A stretch of DNA of 39,428 bases, taken from assembly GCA_030550675.1 (NCBI GenBank), contig JAUQOW010000010.1:1-39428 (forward strand), in the 5' to 3' direction. This DNA is from Chloroflexota bacterium (GTDB lineage: Bacteria; Chloroflexota; Chloroflexia; Chloroflexales; Roseiflexaceae). The position numbers were made by a program, and so were the translations under genes. Under the pieces are notes generated by a model, which searched no databases, had not been told where the DNA came from, and was given only the letters and a program-made list of their open reading frames with translations. Each line of letters opens with the position of its first letter. The first letter of the stretch is position 1. Shown one piece after another: positions 33,969 through 39,428 of the stretch.

Positions 33969-33977
33969 TGGCGGGCG

Positions 33978-34126
33978 CGCCGCCGCCGGGCGTGCCGCCG
34001 CCGGGCGTGCCAGTGGCACGCCCCGACCGATAACCTCCTCACGTTCAACGTGCGACGTTCGACGTATCCTGTGCGTAATGGGCGCCGTTGCGATGCAACG
34101 GCTCTGAGCCGTTGCGATGCAACGGC
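33978..34126. repeat. GC-rich tandem repeats and hairpins between dtxR and feo
   Basis: A 15-bp unit (GCCGCCGCCGGGCGT) occurs twice, leading into GGGCGTGCC-AGT-GGCACGCCC (34003-34023), a perfect 9-bp stem that could terminate the dtxR transcript although no T-run follows. At 34084-34102 and 34108-34126 GCCGTTGC-GAT-GCAACGGC occurs twice with a 5-base spacer. This core is related to the palindromes before htpG. Confidence 0.75.
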
Positions 34127-34177
34127 TCTACCCCGTGTGCGTCACTTTTTCTTTCCTGACGGTTGCGTGTTTGCCAC

Positions 34178-34206
34178 TTGCGGTCGTGAGAGCGAGTCTG
34201 TATAAC
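34178..34206 (+). promoter_or_regulatory. Promoter for the feo operon
   Basis: TTGCGG (34178-34183), 17-bp spacer, TATAAC (34201-34206). The start would be near 34213, inside the candidate iron box, leaving a leader of about 70 nt to feoA. Confidence 0.6.
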
Positions 34207-34211
34207 GAGAG

Positions 34212-34227
34212 TTAAGGCGCACCATAA
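34212..34227. promoter_or_regulatory. Candidate DtxR-type iron box over feo start site
   Basis: TTAAGGCGCACCATAA has inverted half-sites TTA-x-GG and CC-x-TAA, similar in form to DtxR/IdeR boxes. It covers the predicted transcription start of the feo operon, a place where repressor binding would block initiation. The match is partial. Confidence 0.45.
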
Positions 34228-34283
34228 CTATCTGGTTGATTTCAATGAGGAATGCCTGAACATTTCTCGTAAAGGAAGCGCGT

Positions 34284-34538
34284 ATGGCTGATGGAACCAC
34301 CGTCACCCTCGATCAACTCGCCCGCGGTTGCAGTGCGATCATTGTGCGCGTGGACGGCGACCGCGCGCTGCGGCGGCGGTTGCTCGATATGGGTCTCGTT
34401 CATGGCGAAACCATCACGCTGACCGGGCTGGCGCCGCTTGGCGATCCGCTCGAATTGACTGTCAAGGGGTATCGTCTGTCGCTGCGCAAGAGCGACGCGC
34501 GTTGTATTCAGGTGGAGCCGATCCATGCAACTGCATAA
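34284..34538 (+). CDS. feoA: FeoA-family ferrous iron transport protein, first copy
   Basis: An 84-residue SH3-like protein with the FeoA pattern: TLDQLARGCSAIIVRVDGD, LRRRLLDMGLVHGETITLTG, then LGDPLELTVKGYRLSLRKSD. FeoA is a small cytosolic protein needed with FeoB for ferrous iron uptake, probably by binding FeoB. AAGGAAG precedes the ATG. Its end overlaps the second FeoA gene by 14 bases, in a different frame. Confidence 0.9.
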   Translation: MADGTTVTLDQLARGCSAIIVRVDGDRALRRRLLDMGLVHGETITLTGLAPLGDPLELTVKGYRLSLRKSDARCIQVEPIHATA

Positions 34539-34779
34539 TCAATCGCTTCCGCTGATGTTCGTCGGTCAGGGCGTGCGCGCGCGGCTCGTCGGCATCAGCG
34601 GCAGTCAGCGCACCGCGCATCGCCTGGCGGAACTCGGCTTTGTTCCCGGCGTCGAGGTGTCGGTCGTCGCCGACAGCGGCAGCGCACTGATGGTCGCCGT
34701 CGGCGATACACGGCTGGCGCTCGGCTACCCGCTGGCGCAGGCGCTGCTTGTGACCGTCCTGGAGAAGGGAGCTTCCTGA
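34525..34779 (+). CDS. feoA: FeoA-family ferrous iron transport protein, second copy
   Basis: An 84-residue protein with the same fold but clearly different sequence from the first copy: [55 protein letters not shown]. Two FeoA proteins in tandem suggest a heteromeric partner for FeoB. Its stop overlaps the start of the FeoB G-domain gene by one base. Confidence 0.88.
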   Translation: MQLHNQSLPLMFVGQGVRARLVGISGSQRTAHRLAELGFVPGVEVSVVADSGSALMVAVGDTRLALGYPLAQALLVTVLEKGAS

Positions 34780-35309
34780 TGGCAGAGGTGATTGTTGCGC
34801 TCGCTGGCAATCCGAACGTCGGCAAAAGCACGATCTTCAACGCGCTGACTGGTCTGCGGCAGCATGTTGGCAACTGGCCCGGCAAAACCGTCGAGCGGAA
34901 AGAGGGTCAACTGATCCTGAACGGTCACGCGGTTACGATTGTCGATCTGCCCGGCGCATACAGTCTGACAGCGCGTTCGCTCGAAGAGCAGATCGCGCGT
35001 GACTTCATCGTGCGCGACCGTCCTGATCTGGTGATCAACGTCGTGGATGCCGCCAACCTGGAGCGTAACCTGTACCTGACGGCGCAATTGCTCGAAACCG
35101 GCGCGCGCCTGCTGGTAGCGTTGAATATGACCGATGTCGCGGCGGCGCGCGGGATGACCCTCAACCCTGATGCCCTTGCCAGAGGATTGGGCGTGCCGGT
35201 GATACCGCTGGTCGCCAGCAGGAACGAAGGGCTGGCAGCGCTAAAAGCGGCGCTGGCGACGCTGGTTGCGAGGGTGAGGGATCGTCAGACAGTCCGAGAG
35301 GTGGCATGA
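34779..35309 (+). CDS. feoB: FeoB N-terminal G-domain as a separate protein
   Basis: A 176-residue GTPase equal to only the N-terminal G domain of FeoB. G1 is GNPNVGKST (residues 10-18), the G2 region is NWPGKTVE, G3 is DLPG (56-59), and G4 is NMTD (116-119), the FeoB variant of NKxD. The stop is genuine TGA inside ATGATGA, and the rest of FeoB starts at once in another frame, overlapping by four bases. In most bacteria these parts are one polypeptide of about 700-800 residues. Here the nucleotide switch would act as a soluble subunit that must dock on the membrane part. Confidence 0.92.
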   Translation: MAEVIVALAGNPNVGKSTIFNALTGLRQHVGNWPGKTVERKEGQLILNGHAVTIVDLPGAYSLTARSLEEQIARDFIVRDRPDLVINVVDAANLERNLYLTAQLLETGARLLVALNMTDVAAARGMTLNPDALARGLGVPVIPLVASRNEGLAALKAALATLVARVRDRQTVREVA

Positions 35310-37036
35310 TGACAACGCTCGACATGTCCTTCCCTCAGGCGCCGTTCCATTATCCGCCCCCGATCGAGACAGAACTGAACCGTCTGACGGAACTCTTTGC
35401 GCGGACGCCAGCGCTGGCAGACGCCTACCCGCCGCGCTGGCTGGCAATCCAGGCGCTCGAAGGCGACGAGGCGCTCATTCAAGACATCCGCACGCTCGGC
35501 GGTCCCACTGTCGCAGCGGCGCTGGAGGAAAGCCTGGAACGATTGCGCGCCGCCTACGGCGATGACCTGGATGTCGTGCTTGTCGATCAGCGGTATCGCT
35601 TCGTCCACGCCATTGCCATGCAGGCGGTGCGCCGTCCATCCACGCCGCCGATGACCCTTTCAGACCGCATCGACCGTGTGGTGACGAATCGCTGGTTGGG
35701 CATCCCGATCTTCCTGGCGGTGATGTGGGTGGTGTTCAAACTGACTACTGATGTCGCCTCGCCGTTTGTGGACTGGCTCGACAGCGTGGTGAGCGGTCCG
35801 GTCAGTCGGTGGGCGTTGGCGCTGCTGGCACTGTTCGGCGCGAACGGCGGATGGATCGAGTCGCTGATGGTCGATGGGGTCGTTGCCGGCGTTGGCGGGG
35901 TGCTGGCGTTCGTGCCGGTTCTGCTGATGCTCTACTTCGCGCTGGCGCTGCTGGAGGACTCCGGCTATATGGCGCGCGCGGCATTCGTGATGGACCGACT
36001 GATGCGTGCGCTTGGTCTGCACGGGAAGAGTTTTCTGCCGATGATCGTCGGCTTTGGGTGCTCGGTGCCGGCAATCTACGCCACGCGGACGCTCGATAAC
36101 CGCCGTGACCGGATCTTGACCGGTCTTCTGGTTCCGTTTATGAGTTGCAGCGCGCGTTTGCCGGTGTATGTGCTGATTGCAATGGTCTTTTTTCCGGCGC
36201 ACGCCGGGCAGGTGATCTTCGGGTTGTATCTCACCGGCATCGTGGTTGCGGTCGGAATGGGCGCCTTATTGCGACACACGCTGTTCCGCCATCAACCGCA
36301 GGCGCCGTTCGTTCTGGAGTTGCCGCCGTACCGCATGCCGACGCTGCGTGGCGTCTGGCGGCAAATGTGGGAACGCACATCGTCGTTCATCCGCAAGGCA
36401 GGAACGATTATTCTGGCGACCAGCATCGTGGTCTGGCTGTTGCTCGCCATTCCGGTTGGCGAGGGAGAGTTCGCCGACGCGCCGGTTGACCAGAGCGCCT
36501 TTGCTGCGGTTGCGAATGCAGCCACGCCGGTGTTTGCGCCGCTTGGCTTTGGGCAATGGGAGGCGAGCGGCGCACTGGTCACCGGGCTGATTGCCAAAGA
36601 AGTGGTCGTCGGCACGCTGGCGCAGGTGTACGACGGCGCGGAGGAGGAGGGCGCGCCCGGTGACGAACTGGCGACGTTCGTCGATGATCTGAGCGGCATC
36701 GCTGGCGGATTCGTCACGGCGGTCGGTGATGCAGTGCACGCGCTGCCTGGCATCGTTGGCATTAACCTGATCGAGGCGGAGGAAGAGCCGGTGGCGGAAG
36801 GACTGGCAGCCGCCATCCGCACCGGATTCATGGCGAGCAGCGGCGGTCACGGGTCGCTGGCGGCGCTGGCGTTCCTCGTATTCGTGCTGCTGTACACGCC
36901 GTGCGTGGCTGCGCTGGCAGCCAATCGCCACGAGTTTGGCACAGCCTGGATGCTGGTCAGCCTGCTGGGGCAGTTTGCCATCGCGTGGCTGGCGGCGTTC
37001 ATCGTGTTCCAGGGCGGGATGATGATGGGGAGATGA
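35306..37036 (+). CDS. feoB: FeoB membrane permease part (GDI plus core)
   Basis: A 576-residue protein containing what normally follows the G domain. Residues about 20-115 are helical ([25 protein letters not shown]-like region) and correspond to the GDI-like helical domain. The membrane core follows, with about ten helices, the first Gate motif ([20 protein letters not shown], with its conserved Cys in GCSVPA) and [15 protein letters not shown]. The second Gate region includes [17 protein letters not shown]. It ends after [19 protein letters not shown] and a final helix. The start ATG overlaps the G-domain stop by four bases, implying equal, coupled synthesis. Both parts retain all expected motifs, so this looks like a stable split and not decay. 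Confidence 0.93.
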   Translation: MMTTLDMSFPQAPFHYPPPIETELNRLTELFARTPALADAYPPRWLAIQALEGDEALIQDIRTLGGPTVAAALEESLERLRAAYGDDLDVVLVDQRYRFVHAIAMQAVRRPSTPPMTLSDRIDRVVTNRWLGIPIFLAVMWVVFKLTTDVASPFVDWLDSVVSGPVSRWALALLALFGANGGWIESLMVDGVVAGVGGVLAFVPVLLMLYFALALLEDSGYMARAAFVMDRLMRALGLHGKSFLPMIVGFGCSVPAIYATRTLDNRRDRILTGLLVPFMSCSARLPVYVLIAMVFFPAHAGQVIFGLYLTGIVVAVGMGALLRHTLFRHQPQAPFVLELPPYRMPTLRGVWRQMWERTSSFIRKAGTIILATSIVVWLLLAIPVGEGEFADAPVDQSAFAAVANAATPVFAPLGFGQWEASGALVTGLIAKEVVVGTLAQVYDGAEEEGAPGDELATFVDDLSGIAGGFVTAVGDAVHALPGIVGINLIEAEEEPVAEGLAAAIRTGFMASSGGHGSLAALAFLVFVLLYTPCVAALAANRHEFGTAWMLVSLLGQFAIAWLAAFIVFQGGMMMGR

Positions 37037-37135
37037 GGCGCGAGGGGCAGTTGCAGGGGGAAGGCGGGAAGGCGGAAGGTGGGCAGTTCTGAACATCTCT
37101 GCGCCTTCGCGCCTTTGTGTGAGGTTTGAGGAAAT

Positions 37136-37396
37136 ATGCTCTACCAGGTTCTCGAAGCCATCGAACAGGCGAACGGTCCGGTTTCGCTCGACGAGTTAAG
37201 CCAGCGCCTCCAGGTCGAACCGGGAGCGCTCGAGGGGATGATCGCCTTCTGGGTGCGCAAAGGTCGCCTGAAGGATACAGCAATCGCCGGGTGCGGCGGC
37301 AGCGGACGCGGATGCACCTGTAGCGCATATCCGAACGGGTGCGTCTTCAGCGTCACCGGTCCGCGCGTCATTACCCTGGAGCCTCCAGACCCTTGA
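37136..37396 (+). CDS. feoC: FeoC-like winged-helix protein with four cysteines
   Basis: An 86-residue protein. Residues 1-45 form a small winged helix (MLYQVLEAIEQANGPVSLDE, LSQRLQVEPGALEGMIAFWV). Cys53, Cys60, Cys62 and Cys69 in CGGSGRGCTCSAYPNGC form the wing-loop cluster that in FeoC proteins binds a [4Fe-4S] centre. FeoC is thought to sense oxygen or iron and to protect or regulate FeoB. It lies 99 bp after feoB with GAGG a few bases before the ATG. The gap contains a short dispersed repeat (CTCTGCGCCTTCGCGCC at 37098). Confidence 0.85.
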   Translation: MLYQVLEAIEQANGPVSLDELSQRLQVEPGALEGMIAFWVRKGRLKDTAIAGCGGSGRGCTCSAYPNGCVFSVTGPRVITLEPPDP

Positions 37397-37694
37397 GTCC
37401 TTCAAGACCCTTAAGGTCGTTACGCATGCGAACAGCACCAGGATCATGTCGCCGACAACGTTTCATCGCAACGGCTGAGGCGTCTGGCGAAGACCTCAAG
37501 GATCGAAGGGTATCTTCGACCTTCCCGCCTTTCCGCCTTCCAGACATGGCGCAGACCTTTGAAGTCAGTCAAGGCGCCGCCGGGGAAAAAGCGCCTTCCC
37601 GCCGCTAATAATGATCGGCACAGCCAGAGACGCGGCGCAGACCTCAAAGGTCGAGCGCACTCTTCACCTCTAACCTCTCGCCTCTCAAGATTAT
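37397..37694. other. Intergenic stretch after feoC, degenerate repeats only
   Basis: About 300 bases with no credible gene. GCAGACCT-x-AAGGTC-like blocks recur near 37547 and 37637, and GAAGACCTCAAGGATCGAAG at 37488 is similar, suggesting a degenerate short repeat. No clear feo terminator is seen. Confidence 0.4.
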
Positions 37695-37702
37695 GCTATA
37701 AT
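37695..37702 (+). promoter_or_regulatory. Extended -10 promoter for the B12 riboswitch leader
   Basis: TATAAT (37697-37702) with a TG one base upstream. The -35 is poor, as is common with extended -10 promoters. The transcript would begin near 37709, ahead of the riboswitch. Confidence 0.55.
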
Positions 37703-37756
37703 CCTTTCACACATTCTTCGCCCATGCCTGCGTTAACGCGCCGGATGGTGTGAAGT

Positions 37757-37900
37757 TGCACCTGTTCAATGCAACCACCGTCGCGGTGACCCGAGGGGCC
37801 CGGATGCCAGGGCGTAAAGGTGGAAGCTGGTGCAAGTCCAGCGCTGTGCCGCAACTGTAACCGGCAATCGTCAGCCGGAAGCCAGGACGCCTGCCGCGAT
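37757..37900 (+). ncRNA. Cobalamin (B12) riboswitch aptamer
   Basis: The order of conserved elements is that of the cobalamin family. GCAACCACCGTCGCGGTGAC is followed by GGATGCCAGGG, then GTGGAAGCTGGTGCAAGTCC, CAGCGCTGTGCCGCAACTGT, a GCCGG-type hairpin (CCGGCAATCGTCAGCCGG) and the B12 box AAGCCAGGACGCCTGCC at 37879-37895. Such RNAs bind adenosylcobalamin and reduce expression of B12 synthesis or uptake genes. Downstream, CTGTTGTTCA and TGAACAG (about 37901-37942) can pair, and an intrinsic terminator lies at 37979-38010. Control by premature termination is therefore likely. The regulated gene is cobO, 322 bp after the terminator. Confidence 0.92.
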
Positions 37901-37978
37901 GTCTGTTGTTCAGCCCTTCTCGAGCCAGGGAGGGTGAACAGAATTGGCGTTCCGTCAGGAATTGCTGCACGCTCTGTC

Positions 37979-38010
37979 GCCCCGGTTCTCGAAAGAGGTC
38001 CGGGGCTTTT
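37979..38010 (+). terminator. Intrinsic terminator of the riboswitch
   Basis: GCCCCGG and CCGGGGC pair, extended by TTCTC with GAGG around GAAA, and are followed by TTTT. It lies 80 nt after the B12 box and is the probable off-state terminator. Confidence 0.85.
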
Positions 38011-38020
38011 CATATCTGGA

Positions 38021-38310
38021 ATGTTGAACGTTACACGTTGAATGTTGAACGTTACACGTTGAATGTTGAACGTTTCTGACTCGCGCTTCTGGATGGCTCA
38101 TTCCGTTGACTCGTTATCATGTTCGTTTTCTGTTGAATGAAAACGCAGAGGCGCAGAGGACACGGAGGTTGAACGTTACACGTTGAATGTTGGACGTTCA
38201 TTCTTCAACCTATTTGTTTATTCATTGAACATTCTTTTATTCGTTAACCCTATTTGGCAACCATTCGCTTATTCGTTGATCCATTCGTTTATTCGATGAC
38301 GCAATTCGCT
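38021..38310. repeat. Minisatellites in the cobO leader
   Basis: A 21-bp unit (AATGTTGAACGTTACACGTT then G) is present twice plus a partial third at 38021-38074, and again once near 38170-38192. At 38141-38166 there is a degenerate copy of the CAGAGACGCCGAGG family. At 38261-38300 ATTCGCTTATTCGTTGATCC and ATTCGTTTATTCGATGAC match the 20-bp minisatellite at 22561-22662. The repeats fill the 322 bp between the riboswitch terminator and cobO. I see no separate promoter for cobO. Confidence 0.8.
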
Positions 38311-38332
38311 GACGGATTGAAAGGCTTGCACG

Positions 38333-39001
38333 ATGATGCTTGAAGAGTCTCCAGATCAGCAAACGTCTGAAATCTCAACCGACACCCCGGACAGCGTGGC
38401 GCAAACCAATGCTTCGTTGCGCCCTGGTTCAACGACGGAAGCCGAGGAGCGGCGAAAGGCGGCGCGCGCCAATCAGGTGAAGAAGGGTCTGGTGATCGTC
38501 AACACCGGCAACGGCAAGGGGAAGACCACTGCCGCACTGGGCATCCTGCTGCGCGCCTGGGGGCGCGATATGCGCGTCGGCGGCATTCAGTTCCTGAAGC
38601 ACGAAAATGCCAACTACGGCGAACTGCGCGCCCTCCGGCGCATGGGAATTGAACTGACGCCGATGGGCGATGGGTTTACCTGGACGAGCCGCGACCTCGA
38701 TGAGACGCAGGCAAAGGCGGTCCACGGCTGGGAGACGGCAAAAGCGCGGATTGCCAGCGGTGAGTACGATGTGTTCCTGCTGGATGAATTCACGTATGCG
38801 CTGACCTATGGCTGGATCGATACGGCGGAGGTGATTGAGTGGCTGCGCCAGCATAAGCCGCCGATGCTCCACCTGATTATCACCGGGCGCAATGCGCCCC
38901 AGGCGCTGATCGACTTCGCTGACCTGGTGACCGAAATGCGCGAGGTGAAGCATCCGTTCCGCGATCAGGGCATTCGGGCGCAAAAGGGCATTGAATACTA
39001 A
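38333..39001 (+). CDS. cobO: Cob(I)yrinic acid a,c-diamide adenosyltransferase
   Basis: A 222-residue CobO/BtuR protein. The P-loop GNGKGKTT is at residues 59-66, preceded by [27 protein letters not shown] and [20 protein letters not shown] follow, with [20 protein letters not shown] later; all are family signatures. The enzyme transfers the 5'-deoxyadenosyl group of ATP to Co(I) corrinoids, making the adenosyl form needed by methylmalonyl-CoA mutase. The first 45 residues are a low-complexity Thr/Ser/Glu tail; family members often have such a flexible N-terminus that closes the active site. The first of two adjacent ATG codons is used, with AAAGG upstream. It is downstream of the B12 riboswitch. 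Confidence 0.95.
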   Translation: MMLEESPDQQTSEISTDTPDSVAQTNASLRPGSTTEAEERRKAARANQVKKGLVIVNTGNGKGKTTAALGILLRAWGRDMRVGGIQFLKHENANYGELRALRRMGIELTPMGDGFTWTSRDLDETQAKAVHGWETAKARIASGEYDVFLLDEFTYALTYGWIDTAEVIEWLRQHKPPMLHLIITGRNAPQALIDFADLVTEMREVKHPFRDQGIRAQKGIEY

Positions 39002-39014
39002 TGAAGGAACGCAC

Positions 39015-39428
39015 GTGGCGGAGCGTCTGAAACGCAATATGGTGCAGCGCAGCGACGGTCGCCTGGTCAATGCCGGGGCGCGCCGGGGCATGCTGATCGT
39101 TTGCGCCACCGGGTGCTGCTGTGGTCATACAGAACGCGGTTTTGCGCCGGTTCGCACCGACATCTACCACGAGGAATGGGAGCGGCGCAAACTGCGCAAC
39201 CGCGTCCACCTGAGCCAGGGCGGGTGTCTGGGTCCCTGCCCGCTGGCGAATGTTGCGCTCCTTCTCATCGATGGACGACCGTACTGGTTTCACTCGCTCA
39301 ACGATGAGGCGCTCATCCCTCTTCTGTACGATTACATCGAGGCACTGCTGGCGACCGACCGCGACCTGCCGCCGCCGCCAGCGCTGGCGCCGCTCCTCTT
39401 CAATGGGTTTGCGTGGGACGGCAGCGCA
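39015..39428 (+). CDS. [2Fe-2S] thioredoxin-like ferredoxin-domain protein, 3' cut
   Basis: The frame from a GTG at 39015 is open for 138 codons to the window edge, so the end is missing. MLIVCATGCCCGHTERGFAP and LSQGGCLGPCPLANVALLLI contain the cysteine pairs of thioredoxin-like [2Fe-2S] ferredoxins (C-x-x-x-C early, G-C-x-G-x-C late). Two extra Cys in the first cluster (GCCCG) are notable. AAGGA lies six bases before the GTG and cobO ends 13 bases upstream, so it belongs to the riboswitch-controlled transcript. Similar domains occur next to cobaltochelatase genes, which would be expected to the right of the window; that is inference. Confidence 0.75.
   Translation, partial: MAERLKRNMVQRSDGRLVNAGARRGMLIVCATGCCCGHTERGFAPVRTDIYHEEWERRKLRNRVHLSQGGCLGPCPLANVALLLIDGRPYWFHSLNDEALIPLLYDYIEALLATDRDLPPPPALAPLLFNGFAWDGSA

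Noticed and set aside
1-39428. Evidence of a prophage, integrative element or defence island
   Set aside because: No integrase, transposase, phage structural or restriction genes are recognisable; the only defence-related genes are one small toxin-antitoxin pair.

Overview
The window reads as chromosomal DNA of a filamentous anoxygenic phototroph of the Chloroflexota, most like Roseiflexus. This is an inference from the high GC content, an adenosylcobalamin-dependent methylmalonyl-CoA mutase operon beside B12 salvage genes, a lipoprotein-anchored efflux adaptor with no outer-membrane partner, and many short dispersed intergenic repeats. No phage, insertion sequence or CRISPR array is visible. 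Most genes are ordinary housekeeping or accessory genes with good start signals, and many have recognisable -35/-10 promoters with 16-18 bp spacers.

Layout. 1-4459: a truncated phoU (minus), an ECF sigma factor, then a zincin metallopeptidase, GH18 glycosidase and TPR membrane protein run. 4503-7173 (minus): a lysylphosphatidylglycerol-synthase-like flippase protein, an FAD amine-oxidase-like protein and a small membrane protein. 7231-10198: a dispersed repeat, an alpha/beta hydrolase broken by one in-frame amber codon, a TetR regulator and a perfect 14-bp palindrome in front of the efflux promoter. 10307-15332: an HAE1-type RND pump with an apparent duplicated transmembrane hairpin, and its lipoprotein adaptor. 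15335-17538: palindromic minisatellites, then htpG. 17660-20209 (minus): a large GT-C glycosyltransferase-like membrane protein. 20331-21432: a 54-residue protein with a near-consensus promoter, then about 900 bp of repeats. 21577-24042: a BtpA-family protein, a pteridine-reductase-like SDR overlapping moaC tail to tail, and tRNA-Gly(GCC) with its own promoter and terminator. 24104-26638 (minus): a MarR regulator and DHA2 drug exporter.

26860-32377 is a tightly overlapped mutA-mutB-meaB operon. It is followed by a convergent RelE-type toxin-antitoxin pair whose antitoxin has a heptad-repeat tail. 33144-37396 is an iron module: a DtxR-type repressor, then a promoter with a candidate iron box, two FeoA proteins, FeoB split into separate G-domain and permease genes, and a Cys-rich FeoC. 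37695-39428 is a cobalamin module: promoter, B12 riboswitch, intrinsic terminator, a repeat-filled leader, cobO and a truncated [2Fe-2S] ferredoxin-like gene. The B12 module plausibly supplies the cofactor that MutAB uses and MeaB protects.

The most unusual items are the extra 49-codon transmembrane hairpin in the RND pump, the two-gene FeoB, the pterin-linked overlapping convergent pair, the paired dispersed repeats, and the amber-interrupted hydrolase. I found no convincing wholly new multi-gene system.
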